Assembly: GCA_002841315.1 (NCBI GenBank)
Contig: PHEW01000002.1
Span: forward strand, 124,001-188,000
DNA length: 64,000 nucleotides
Direction of reading: 5' to 3'
Origin: Actinobacteria bacterium HGW-Actinobacteria-4
GTDB lineage: Bacteria > Actinomycetota > Actinomycetes > Actinomycetales > Demequinaceae
Shown here one piece after another: positions 57,501-64,000 of this stretch; the first letter of the stretch is position 1; each line of letters starts with the position of its first letter. Under the pieces are notes generated by a model that worked only from the letters and a program-made list of their open reading frames with translations, was not told where the DNA came from and did not search any database. The position numbers were made by a program, and so were the translations under genes.

Positions 57501-58108
57501 CACGGCGAGTGCGGGGCCACGGCGGCCGAGGCCTTGACCGACACGTAGTCGACGTCTGCCCGGGCGATCAGGCTCCGGACGCCGCGCAGTCGACGCTGGG
57601 CTTCGGCGTCACCCAACACGGCCTCACCGAGCAGGTTGATATTGAGCCTCACGCCGCCTGGTGCGCTACCTCTGAGCCGTCGGATCGCGCGGCCCAACGG
57701 GCGCGGGCGCGCGTCAATGATGAGGTGGCGCACCATCGAGCGCAGTACCCGGCGCGCGATAGGGACCACTACCGGAGGTGCGATTGGCGCGAGTGCGCCA
57801 CCCACACGCACCGCGAGGCGCATCGGCCACGACAAGAACGCTGGGGCGGATCTCGACAGCGCCCGCAGGTTCCGCGCCGCGACCATGCGATCCTCGGGAC
57901 GAACCACGCCGTCCACAAAGCCCACCGTGAAGGCTAGTCCGTGTTGATCGCGCAGGAGGCTCGCGAGGCGCGCCGCCGCGATGTCGGGCTTGACCGCCGT
58001 GCTCGCGTCCACCCAAGTGCGCGCCTGTTCAATCGCGGCGCTCTCGAGGCTCGCCACCTCCCTTGCGTTCTGCTGCGCCTCGGCATGGAAGTCGTCGGTG
58101 GCGCTCAT
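54584..58108 (-). CDS. putA: Bifunctional proline dehydrogenase / L-glutamate-5-semialdehyde dehydrogenase
   Basis: 1174 aa from ATG 58108 (AGGAGG upstream; the longer open frame lacks homology). N-terminal FAD proline dehydrogenase barrel (about residues 60-450; KGANLPMERVDAD, NLFDIALA), then an aldehyde dehydrogenase domain with catalytic Cys in HAGQKCSAASLV and Glu in AETSGKNAI, then a C-terminal tail. Oxidises proline to glutamate with substrate channelling. There is no N-terminal ribbon-helix-helix domain, so unlike E. coli PutA it does not repress itself; the Lrp gene nearby may regulate it. Confidence 0.92.
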   Translation of the reverse strand: MSATDDFHAEAQQNAREVASLESAAIEQARTWVDASTAVKPDIAAARLASLLRDQHGLAFTVGFVDGVVRPEDRMVAARNLRALSRSAPAFLSWPMRLAVRVGGALAPIAPPVVVPIARRVLRSMVRHLIIDARPRPLGRAIRRLRGSAPGGVRLNINLLGEAVLGDAEAQRRLRGVRSLIARADVDYVSVKASAAVAPHSPWSFDHAVSEAVAALKPLYVEAANTPGGPTFINLDMEEYRDLALTLEVFTTLLDDPDLRGFRAGIALQAYLPDALSAMIRLQEWAAQRVASGGAPIKVRIVKGANLPMERVDADLHDWPLATWNSKVETDANYKALLAYALRPERVANVGVGVAGHNLFDIALAWELAGARGVWDAMDVEMLLGMAPQQAAAVRDTVGSLLLYTPVVSPPEFDTAIAYLIRRLDEGASQDNFMSAVFDLHDPALFERECERFRASVPLMPTRIPGPHRTQNRAAEHPTPAEGVFANTPDTDPSVPDNLAWATSVRDRIPASAAGTDTADAARVASAADLDAVMDTARRAGMRWGATPAAERAGILRRAGAELARRRAELMEVMGSECGKVVEQSDPEVSEAIDFANYYAASAEQLDQVDGARFEPVQVTVVTPPWNFPVAIPAGGVLAALAAGSAVVLKPAELARRCGAVVAEALWSAGVPRDVLQLVGVAERELGRALISHPHTDQVILTGGYETAQLFLSFTPELRLFAETSGKNAIIVTPSADLELAAKDVVASAFGHAGQKCSAASLVILVGSVASSRRFRRQLADAAASLRVGSPELESSQVGPVIEKPHGKLAHALTTLEPGQSWLLEPRCLNADGKPSAEGTLWSPGIREGVKPGDESHLTEYFGPVLGVMEAATLDDAIRMVNEVEFGLTSGLHSLDDAEIARWLARVEAGNLYVNRGITGAIVQRQPFGGWKRSTVGTGTKAGGPHYVAGLGRWVDAPPRRGDGEGALGDALTQEVLAAARAAGLEDAGLDWLAAALATDEHEFAQRYGAVVDATGLEYERNALRYQAVPVTVRASRPAPELLLRALAAGLRVGASLTLSYESALPQWLTQVLERSGVALHNEDSGAWAERAASLVHTGGRVRLIGAGDVPADPAPTLAATEGSPAVALFNGPVVSSGVIEMLPYLREQAVCVSAHRFGVRRDVEVPPLKPRAN

Positions 58109-58297
58109 GTCTTGCCTCCTGCCGAGTGAGAAGCGGGCCTGCCCCCAGTCTGCGCGCCCGCGCCTGCGCGCGCAAAGCCCCAGACGGCTTGCCGTCCGCA
58201 CGGTCGAGATTGACTGTTCACCGAGCCATCCGCCAGGTAACGATTTCGCAACCCGCAAGGAGTGCACCCAACCATCCCACCGTGCCAAACGTCCCCC
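58109..58297. other. Intergenic region between putA and the DUF4349 gene
   Basis: No ORF is supported. It contains GACGGC-TT-GCCGTC (58183-58196) and the word GCCGTCCGCACGG (58191-58203), which recurs at 59297-59310 and inverted at 59376-59390. No clear putA promoter was identified. Confidence 0.4.
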
Positions 58298-58310
58298 TAG
58301 TATGAGCACC
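58298..58310 (+). promoter_or_regulatory. Leaderless -10 box of the DUF4349 gene
   Basis: TAGTAT (58298-58303), 7 nt, ATG 58311. The ATG at 58302 lies inside the box, which argues for the second ATG. Confidence 0.45.
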
Positions 58311-59267
58311 ATGAGCACAGACGCGCAGGTAGCACCTCGCCGAGCCATTCGCGGCGGCATCATCTCCTCACTCGTCGCCGCGATCGTGGTGCTATCAGGG
58401 TGTGCCGCGGCAGGTGAAGCGTCCCCCGCGGCCAATTACGACATGGCGTACGCCGAGGGCGCGGACTACACCGACGGCGGCGGATTCGCCAACGAGGCAC
58501 CCACGGAGAGTTTCCGGTCAGCCACTGACAACCGGTCCGTGATCGTCACTGGCGAGATGTACATCACTGTCGAGGACCCGATTGTGGCTGCAGACCGGGC
58601 AGCGGGCATCGTGAAGAACGCAGGCGGACGCATCGACGCGCGCAGCGAGACCGCGCCCGGCGATAACTACCGGGGCTCGGCGGCACTCACGTTGCGGATT
58701 CCTGCGGATCGCCTGGACGCAGTGGTCGATGACCTGCGCGAACTTGGCACGGTGGACCAGTTCAGCACGAACTCCTACGATGTCACGAACGAAGTCACGG
58801 ATCTGGCGGCCAAGATCTCGACATTGCGCGCCTCGACGGCACGCATCGAGGGCCTGCTGCTGGACGCCAAGGACATCACCGACATCATCAAGCTCGAGAA
58901 CGAGTTGGACAGCCGCCAGGCGCAACTCGAAGGACTTGAGGCGCGTCAGCGTGGCCTCACCGACCAGGTGTCGATGTCCACGATTGAACTGTCTCTCACC
59001 ACCGAGCCAGTGGTGATCCTCGTGGACGACGAATCACCTCAGAACTTCTGGGAGGGCTTGCTGTCCGGCTGGGACTCGCTGGTGGGCTTCCTCTCCGGTA
59101 CGGCGATCGTGCTTGGACTGATCTTGCCCTGGCTCGCGGTGCTGATTCTCATCGCGCTGGCAATCATTGTCCCGGTCCGAGTCAAGAGGTCGCAGTACGC
59201 CCGCAGGGACGCCATGCCTCGCGAGTCGGCGGCACCGCCGCCCAACGTCCCGGCACCCCCGAAGTAG
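58311..59267 (+). CDS. DUF4349 domain lipoprotein
   Basis: 318 aa. Basic N-terminus, lipobox VLSGC at about residue 28, a DUF4349 domain (GEMYITVEDPIVAADRAAG; TLRIPADRLDAVVDDLRELG) with a long coiled-coil segment in the middle (AAKISTLRASTARIEGLL; ELDSRQAQLEGLEARQRGL), and a C-terminal membrane helix. Envelope protein of unknown function, anchored at both ends. Hairpin at 59295-59312 follows. Confidence 0.8.
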   Translation: MSTDAQVAPRRAIRGGIISSLVAAIVVLSGCAAAGEASPAANYDMAYAEGADYTDGGGFANEAPTESFRSATDNRSVIVTGEMYITVEDPIVAADRAAGIVKNAGGRIDARSETAPGDNYRGSAALTLRIPADRLDAVVDDLRELGTVDQFSTNSYDVTNEVTDLAAKISTLRASTARIEGLLLDAKDITDIIKLENELDSRQAQLEGLEARQRGLTDQVSMSTIELSLTTEPVVILVDDESPQNFWEGLLSGWDSLVGFLSGTAIVLGLILPWLAVLILIALAIIVPVRVKRSQYARRDAMPRESAAPPPNVPAPPK

Positions 59268-59294
59268 GCACCGCCTCCAGATCCGCCCCCGCGT

Positions 59295-59312
59295 GCGCCG
59301 TCCGCACGGCGC
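59295..59312 (+). terminator. Hairpin after the DUF4349 gene
   Basis: GCGCCGT-CCGC-ACGGCGC, 7-bp perfect stem, 28 nt after the stop. Confidence 0.45.
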
Positions 59313-59373
59313 CGTGGGTCGCTCATCGGCGTGTTGTGGAAAAGCTACGGGCGAAACGCCGAGTACACACCCA

Positions 59374-59393
59374 ATCTGCCGTGCGGACGGCAG
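59374..59393. terminator. Middle hairpin of the DUF4349-GH94 gap
   Basis: TCTGCCGT-GCGG-ACGGCAGA, 8-bp perfect stem with a four-base loop. Its core is the exact reverse complement of the core of the hairpin at 59297-59310. Orientation of action unknown. Confidence 0.35.
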
Positions 59394-59402
59394 ACATGGC
59401 GA

Positions 59403-59430
59403 CGCCCCGCCGTAGATCCACGGCGGGGCG
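59403..59430 (-). terminator. Terminator of the GH94 gene
   Basis: CGCCCCGCCGT-AGATCC-ACGGCGGGGCG, 11-bp perfect stem, 14 nt beyond the minus-strand stop. No U-tract; could stop transcripts from both sides. Confidence 0.55.
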
Positions 59431-59444
59431 AACGCACTACACCG

Positions 59445-61868
59445 TCACGTAGTCGCAGTGACCTTCACGGTTGCACCCTCGGGAGCGTAGGGAACCGTGT
59501 TGCCCTCGATCTCAGCGCCATCCACCGTGAGCTTCGCGGTACCGCCGCCGGAGTTCTTCACCGTGATCTCGTAGGTGGCACCGCGGATCTGACGCGTGAC
59601 CGTGAAGTCGGTGACCTCAGCGCCGATGCGCGGGTCCACCACGAGCCCGTCCCAGTCGGCGCGCACGCCCAGCAGGTACTGCGACACGGTCACGAAGTTC
59701 CAGGACGCGGTCCCGGTGAGCCACGAGTTCTTCGCCTCGCCGTGACGCGACGCATCCTTGCCCGCAATCATCTGGGCGTAGACGTACGGCTCGAGCTTGT
59801 GGATCTCGGAGATCTCTTCGCGGTACGCGGGAGTGATCTGCTTGTAGTACTCCCAGGCGTACTCGTTGCGGCCCACCATGGTCTCCGCGATGATGATCCA
59901 CGGGTTGTTGTGGCAGAAGATGCCGGCGTTCTCTTTGTAGCCCTGCGGGTACGTCGACACCTCGCCGTACTCGATCTTGTACTCCGTGAACGCGGGGTTC
60001 AGCAGCACGATGCCGTGGGGCGTGTTCAGGCGTTCGCGCACCGAGTCCAGCGCCTTGATGGCCTTACCGTCCTCGAGCCCAATGCCGCCCATGATGCAGT
60101 AACCCTGCGGCTCAATCCAGATCTTGGCCTCGTCGTTGTCCTTGGAGCCAATGACGTTGCCGTAGTAGTCGTACGCGCGACGGAACCACTCGCCGTCCCA
60201 ACCGTGGTCGAGCACCGCCTGCTTCATGTCGGCGATTGCCTTCTCGGCGCGTTGCGCCTCGGCCTCGTCGCCGCGACGGCGCACAATCTCCACATAATCT
60301 GGCCCGATGGCCGCGAACATGCCCGCGATGAACACCGACTCGGCGACACCGCCAGCCTGGTTCTCGGTGGTCTGGAAGGACTCGCCAGGAGTGTTGGAGA
60401 AGCAGTTCAGGTTGAGGCAGTCGTTCCAGTCGGCACGCCCGATCAGCGGCAGACCGTGGGGGCCCATGTTGTTGAGCGGGTGGTCGAAGGACCGCTTGAG
60501 GTGGTCGAGCAGGGGCGTCGCCTTCGACTCGTCGTTGTCGAACGGCGTCATGACGTCGAGGATCGAGTCGTCACCCGTCTCCTTGATGTAGGCGGCGGTG
60601 CCCAGGATCAGCCACAGGGGGTCGTCGTTGAAGCCAGAGCCCACGGCGTTGTTGCCGCGCTTGGTGAGCGGCTGGTACTGGTGGTACGCGCTGCCGTCCT
60701 CGAACTGCGTAGACGCGATGTCGATGATGCGCTCCCTGGCGCGCTCGGGCACCAGGTGCACAAAGCCCAGGAGGTCCTGGTTCGAGTCGCGGAAGCCCAT
60801 TCCTCGGCCAATCCCCGTCTCAAAGTAGGACGCCGATCGCGACATGTTGTAGGTCACCATCGACTGGTACTGGTTCCAGATGTTGACCATCCGGTCCAGC
60901 TTGTCGTCGGTGGACTTCACCGTGTACGAACCCAGCAGGTGGTCCCAGTAGTCGCCCAACTTGGCAAACTCAGCGTCGGTCTTCTCGGTGGTGTTGAACT
61001 TCTCGAGCAGCGCAAGTGCCGGCTTCTTGTTGATGACCGCCTTGGACTCCCACTTCTCATCCTGCGGGTTCTCCAAGTAACCAAGGGTGAAGGTGTAGGT
61101 CTTGGACTCGCCGGGAGCAAGTTCCACATCCAGCGAGTGCGAGCCGATCGGGTACCAGCCGGATGCGACCGAGTTGGCTGACTTGCCCGCAGCGGGAACC
61201 TCCGCCTCCCAGAAGCCGTTCTGGTGACCCAAGTAGGTGTCGCGGTCGGTGTCGAAACCCGCGATGGGCGCGTTGACGCCATAGACCGCGTAGTGGTCGC
61301 GACGCTCGCGGTACTCGGTCTTGTGATAGATGTTGCCGTCCACCACTTCCACTTCGCCGATGCTCAGGTTGCGCTGGTAGTTGGTCTGGTCGTCTTCCGC
61401 ATTCCAGAGGCAGAACTCAACGAAAGAAAACAGCGTGACTGACTTGGCAGCATCGGACTCATTGGTGACAGTGACGTGGTGGATCTCCGCGTTGATGTCC
61501 ACCGGCACAAAGAACAGCGTTGACACCTTGACGCCGCCGCGAGCGCCAGTGATACGCGAGTAACCCATGCCGTGGCGGGTCTCGAAGAAGTCAAGGTCCT
61601 TCTTGTAGGGGAAGAAGCCGGGGCTCCACACATCGCCACCATCGTTGATGGTGAAGATGCGGCCGCCAGCGTCCACAGGGGTGTTGTTGTAGCGGTAGCG
61701 GGTGAGACGACGCATCTTGGCGTCGCGATAGAAGCTGTAGCCGCCGCCTGTGTGCGAAATCAGTCCAAAGAACTCTTGCGAGCCCAGGTAGTTGATCCAC
61801 GGATACGGCGTATGAGGGGTCTCAATGACGTACTCGCGGGCTTCGTCGTCGAAGTGTCCAAACTGCAT
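59445..61868 (-). CDS. Cellobiose phosphorylase, GH94
   Basis: 807 aa from ATG 61868 (GGAAGG upstream), the usual size for cellobiose phosphorylase. N-terminal beta-sandwich opens with [15 protein letters not shown] and [20 protein letters not shown]; catalytic (alpha/alpha)6 barrel has [15 protein letters not shown] with the general-acid Asp. Splits cellobiose with phosphate to glucose 1-phosphate and glucose in the cytoplasm. No signal peptide. The in-frame extension to 62144 is open but unlike the family. Suggests a cellulose- or beta-glucan-using lifestyle. Related disaccharide specificities cannot be fully excluded. Confidence 0.88.
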   Translation of the reverse strand: MQFGHFDDEAREYVIETPHTPYPWINYLGSQEFFGLISHTGGGYSFYRDAKMRRLTRYRYNNTPVDAGGRIFTINDGGDVWSPGFFPYKKDLDFFETRHGMGYSRITGARGGVKVSTLFFVPVDINAEIHHVTVTNESDAAKSVTLFSFVEFCLWNAEDDQTNYQRNLSIGEVEVVDGNIYHKTEYRERRDHYAVYGVNAPIAGFDTDRDTYLGHQNGFWEAEVPAAGKSANSVASGWYPIGSHSLDVELAPGESKTYTFTLGYLENPQDEKWESKAVINKKPALALLEKFNTTEKTDAEFAKLGDYWDHLLGSYTVKSTDDKLDRMVNIWNQYQSMVTYNMSRSASYFETGIGRGMGFRDSNQDLLGFVHLVPERARERIIDIASTQFEDGSAYHQYQPLTKRGNNAVGSGFNDDPLWLILGTAAYIKETGDDSILDVMTPFDNDESKATPLLDHLKRSFDHPLNNMGPHGLPLIGRADWNDCLNLNCFSNTPGESFQTTENQAGGVAESVFIAGMFAAIGPDYVEIVRRRGDEAEAQRAEKAIADMKQAVLDHGWDGEWFRRAYDYYGNVIGSKDNDEAKIWIEPQGYCIMGGIGLEDGKAIKALDSVRERLNTPHGIVLLNPAFTEYKIEYGEVSTYPQGYKENAGIFCHNNPWIIIAETMVGRNEYAWEYYKQITPAYREEISEIHKLEPYVYAQMIAGKDASRHGEAKNSWLTGTASWNFVTVSQYLLGVRADWDGLVVDPRIGAEVTDFTVTRQIRGATYEITVKNSGGGTAKLTVDGAEIEGNTVPYAPEGATVKVTATT

Positions 61869-62189
61869 GGTGATGGTGCCTTCCGGTGCGCTCGAATGTG
61901 CCGCGATAAGCCTAGCCCGGCCCGGCGATCCGCGCGTCCGCCGCAGGTCCCAGGGTGAGTCCGGGAGCCGATGGCGCCCAAACGGGAGCCGCGAGCAGAA
62001 ATTGCGGCACGCCCTGGGGGTTGAAGGACATCCGCGCCTCATTGGCTTCGGCTCGTGCGGAGACGCACTCCGTGTGGCCCGCACATGGGACGCTTGCCGC
62101 GATTTCTGCACATCTGTGGCTTCCGTCACCGCGACCGTGCTCACGGCGAGAAAAGCGGCCGATGCTGGGCACCAGCAGGCGCGGAGCGG
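61869..62189. promoter_or_regulatory. GH94-dcd intergenic region with a long-range inverted repeat
   Basis: 333-bp gap without a convincing gene. GAGCAGAAATTGCGGCACGC (61993-62012) and GCTTGCCGCGATTTCTGCAC (62092-62111) are inverted copies matching at 17 of 20 positions, ~100 bp apart. This suggests paired operators for a looping repressor upstream of the phosphorylase gene, or a cruciform/hairpin. I see no CebR-type palindrome. Confidence 0.35.
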
Positions 62190-62201
62190 TACCGTGGCGT
62201 C
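62190..62201 (+). promoter_or_regulatory. Leaderless -10 box of dcd
   Basis: TACCGT (62190-62195), 6 nt, ATG 62202; no Shine-Dalgarno. Confidence 0.5.
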
Positions 62202-62777
62202 ATGCTTCTTTCAGATCGCGACATCCGCGCCGAGCTCGACTCCGGCCGCGTGACCCTCACGCCCTACGACGAAGGCATGATCCAGCCGTCATCCATCGAC
62301 GTGCGGCTTGACAAGTTCTTCCGCGTCTTCGACAACCACAAGTACGCCGCCATCGACCCATCGATCGAGCAGCCAGACCTGACCCGCCTGGTTGAGGTAG
62401 AGCCCGACGCGCCATTCATCCTCCACCCCGGCGAGTTCGTGCTGGGCTCCACCTACGAGTCCGTCGCGCTGCCAGACGACATCGCCGCGCGCCTTGAGGG
62501 CAAGTCCTCGCTAGGCCGCCTTGGCCTGCTCACTCACTCGACCGCAGGCTTCATCGACCCCGGCTTCGAGGGCAACGTCACGCTCGAGCTCAGTAACACG
62601 GCCACGCTGCCCATCAACTTGTGGCCCGGCATGAAGATCGGCCAGTTGTGCTTCTTTCGGCTGAGCTCGCCAGCAGAGCACCCTTACGGTTCCGACAAGT
62701 ACGGCTCGCGTTACCGCGGCCAGCGCGGGCCCACTGCGTCCAAGAGCTTCGCTAACTTCCACCGCACCGAGCTCTAG
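62202..62777 (+). CDS. dcd: dCTP deaminase (probably bifunctional, dUMP-forming)
   Basis: 191 aa. [12 protein letters not shown] start, [31 protein letters not shown] with the catalytic region, and [11 protein letters not shown] are all typical. Actinobacterial enzymes of this form convert dCTP directly to dUMP, supplying thymidylate synthesis. Start set by the -10 box and the universal MLLSD opening. Confidence 0.93.
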   Translation: MLLSDRDIRAELDSGRVTLTPYDEGMIQPSSIDVRLDKFFRVFDNHKYAAIDPSIEQPDLTRLVEVEPDAPFILHPGEFVLGSTYESVALPDDIAARLEGKSSLGRLGLLTHSTAGFIDPGFEGNVTLELSNTATLPINLWPGMKIGQLCFFRLSSPAEHPYGSDKYGSRYRGQRGPTASKSFANFHRTEL

Positions 62778-62786
62778 CACGGTGCC

Positions 62787-63443
62787 ATGACCGCGCGGCC
62801 GCTTAAGCGCGACCTGCGGCACGATCGCCGCGAGAGGCGACTCGCACACGTGGCGGGCGTCGCGATGGTGCTCGTGCCCATCGCGCTCATCGTCATTGCC
62901 CTCTGGGCCATCACCAACTGGTTCACTGGGACGGACCACGCTCCCGAGCCTCAGGCTGCAGCACCCGCCTTCGAGTTCACGCCACCTGCCGCCTGGGTGG
63001 ACGCCACCGACGAGGCGCTGCGTGAAGCGTCGTCATCCAGGACCGAGCCCGTCGCGGCCTTCTGGATCGCGGACGGTTCCGGTTCGGTCGCCGAGGCGCA
63101 GGCGGTCGCAAGTGTCACACTCGTGCGCGCCCTTGACCGCGCCGTCGACGATGAAGCATCTCAGACGGGAACGGAACTGCTGGCGCTGTGGGTCGATGAC
63201 CTCGACGCCGCGACCACCCGCAACCCACAAACGTTCACCACGCCCGCGCAGTACTCCGGCTGGTGGGGCGGCGTGGACGGGACCTACGAGGGCCAGTCGA
63301 TGAGCATCGCCGTGATGGTGCTGACCGACGGAGACGTCACGGCAAGGTTCGCCATCCAGATGTCCCCCGAGCACGCCGGGCAAGTACTGGCTCTTCGCGA
63401 AGCCCTCGATTCCTTCCGGTTTGTGGAGCGCCCCCAGGATTAG
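62787..63443 (+). CDS. Hypothetical exported/membrane-anchored protein
   Basis: 218 aa; not recognised. Basic N-terminus (KRDLRHDRRERR), one membrane helix at about residues 22-45, and an extracytoplasmic domain of ~170 residues with no cysteines. 9 nt after dcd, so probably co-transcribed with it. No obvious ribosome site. Confidence 0.6.
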   Translation: MTARPLKRDLRHDRRERRLAHVAGVAMVLVPIALIVIALWAITNWFTGTDHAPEPQAAAPAFEFTPPAAWVDATDEALREASSSRTEPVAAFWIADGSGSVAEAQAVASVTLVRALDRAVDDEASQTGTELLALWVDDLDAATTRNPQTFTTPAQYSGWWGGVDGTYEGQSMSIAVMVLTDGDVTARFAIQMSPEHAGQVLALREALDSFRFVERPQD

Positions 63444-63465
63444 CCTTGAGCACCGCTGGGCGCGT

Positions 63466-63471
63466 TATAGT
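63466..63471 (+). promoter_or_regulatory. -10 box of the thiamine-binding protein gene
   Basis: TATAGT, the best -10 match in this region, ends 7 nt before the predicted 5' end of the riboswitch (63479). -35 is weak. Confidence 0.5.
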
Positions 63472-63478
63472 GGGCGGA

Positions 63479-63577
63479 CGACAGGGGAGCGCTTCCCGCA
63501 AGGGGCCAGAGCGCTGAGAGTGCGGACCATCCGCAGACCCTCGAACCTGATCCGGTTTGCACCGGCGTAGGGAGTCG
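63479..63577 (+). ncRNA. TPP riboswitch (THI element)
   Basis: Conserved aptamer blocks in order: ACAGGGGAGC, GCTGAGAGTGCGG (the CTGAGA box), CCGCAGACCC, GAACCTGATCCGG and ACCGGCGTAGGGA. P1 closes with CGAC (63479-63482) and GTCG (63574-63577). Controls the downstream lipoprotein gene in response to thiamine pyrophosphate. Confidence 0.95.
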
Positions 63578-63587
63578 AGACTCGTCC

Positions 63588-63603
63588 CCTCCTATCCAGG
63601 AGG
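63588..63603 (+). promoter_or_regulatory. Expression platform: Shine-Dalgarno-sequestering hairpin
   Basis: CCTCCT (63588-63593), loop ATCC, AGGAGG (63598-63603): a perfect 6-bp stem that buries the ribosome binding site of the next gene. The aptamer's terminal GTAGGGAG could compete for CCTCCT when TPP is absent. Indicates translational control. Confidence 0.6.
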
Positions 63604-63609
63604 ATCACT

Positions 63610-64000
63610 ATGTTCCACCCTATTTCCCGTTCCACTTTGGCCGCCACTGCGGTCGCAACGCTCGCGCTTGCGGGTTGCTCGACCGACGCCCCGGTTACCA
63701 CGCCCACGGGCGAAACCACCGCACCACTGACAGCCGTCACGGTGGTGACCCACGACAGCTTTGCGGTTCCGGACCAAGTGCTGGCAGACTTCGAAGCACG
63801 CTCCGGCCTCACTGTGACGTTCGTGGCTCCGGGCGACGCCGGCTCGCTAGTCAACCAGCTCATCTTGACCAAGGACGCCCCGCTGGGCGACGTGGTCTAC
63901 GGAGTCGACAACACGTTCGCATCCCGCGCTGGGTCTGAAGGCGTCTTCGCGCCTTACGAGTCGGCGGCTCCAGCAGCGGCCGATGCTCTGGCTTACCAAG
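63610..64000 (+). CDS. Thiamine-type ABC transporter substrate-binding lipoprotein (3' end outside window)
   Basis: First 130 codons only. Lipoprotein signal with lipobox LALAGC, Thr-rich spacer, then a binding-protein fold (VTVVTHDSFAVPDQVLADFE; FVAPGDAGSLVNQLI; GDVVYGVDNTF) like ThiB/TbpA. The TPP riboswitch in its leader supports thiamine or thiamine-phosphate uptake; permease and ATPase genes would be expected just beyond the window. Confidence 0.88.
   Translation, partial: MFHPISRSTLAATAVATLALAGCSTDAPVTTPTGETTAPLTAVTVVTHDSFAVPDQVLADFEARSGLTVTFVAPGDAGSLVNQLILTKDAPLGDVVYGVDNTFASRAGSEGVFAPYESAAPAAADALAYQ

Noticed and set aside
59331..61181. 616-codon open frame antisense to the GH94 gene
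   Set aside because: Long reverse-strand frames are expected in high-GC genes with G/C third positions; the translation is a Val/His/Arg-rich mirror without domains, and the sense strand is a clear cellobiose phosphorylase.
61869..62144. 92-codon in-frame N-terminal extension of the GH94 protein
   Set aside because: No homology-like pattern, Arg/Pro/Ser-rich, and the ribosome site GGAAGG sits before ATG 61868, which gives the normal family N-terminus.
1..64000. CRISPR arrays, insertion sequences, tRNA or rRNA genes
   Set aside because: No regularly spaced repeats, transposase-like ORFs, CCA-type tRNA cloverleaves or rRNA conserved blocks were seen on either strand.

Overview
This 64 kb window is a high-GC (roughly mid-60s %) bacterial chromosome segment that I place in the Actinomycetota, probably near the Micrococcales. 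The evidence is the gene set and order: a cytochrome c maturation / menaquinone / HAD-hydrolase / AURKAIP1-HTH neighbourhood, a 14-gene nuo operon, an [4Fe-4S] APS-reductase sulfate pathway, a SigK/RskA pair, DUF3048, DUF4229, DUF4349 and DUF4397 proteins, and many leaderless genes. I see no transposase, integrase, CRISPR array, rRNA or tRNA; it reads as core chromosome with dense operons and many 1-8 nt gene overlaps.

Layout. (1) 1-314: 3' end of a phospholipase D-like protein. (2) 335-6979: assimilatory sulfate reduction, headed by a 24-codon cysteine-rich leader ORF and alternative hairpins, then sulfite reductase, cysH, cysD, cysN and an ABC ATPase plus permease with no binding protein. 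(3) 6996-10786: RarD-type transporter, a sigma factor/membrane protein pair and a GNAT acetyltransferase. (4) 10802-28722 (minus strand): one long operon of a menaquinone-tail reductase (menJ-like), nuoA-N and a polyprenyl diphosphate synthase. (5) 28793-40220: menaquinone genes menF, menD, menC, menB, menE, menA interspersed with a GH43 glycosidase, a second sigma/membrane-protein pair paralogous to that in (3), and a DUF3048 lipoprotein. (6) 40217-46683: small membrane proteins, a GT4 glycosyltransferase, the ccsB-resB-ccdA-tlpA cytochrome c system, a histidine phosphatase and a glutaredoxin-like protein. (7) 46758-50261: HAD hydrolase, a 32-aa AURKAIP1/COX24-type protein, an HTH protein and a Ktr/Trk potassium system. 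(8) 50265-52930: a SigK-like sigma factor, its RskA anti-sigma factor and a DUF4397 surface protein, with two copies of a SigK-like promoter. (9) 52994-58108: Lrp regulator, ornithine cyclodeaminase and PutA, a route from ornithine to proline to glutamate. (10) 58311-64000: DUF4349 lipoprotein, GH94 cellobiose phosphorylase, dCTP deaminase, an exported hypothetical and a TPP riboswitch ahead of a thiamine-type binding lipoprotein cut off by the window end.

How it fits together: menF-D-C-E-B-A supply menaquinone, the polyprenyl synthase makes its tail, the GGR-family reductase saturates that tail and complex I reduces the quinone; the ccs genes build cytochrome c downstream. Sulfate is activated and reduced under what looks like cysteine-responsive leader control. 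The most notable non-coding signals are the leaderless poly-cysteine leader, the duplicated SigK-like promoter/terminator cassette (one copy has no evident gene), a recurrent TANNNT box ending exactly 6-7 nt before start codons, and very tight divergent leaderless promoter pairs.
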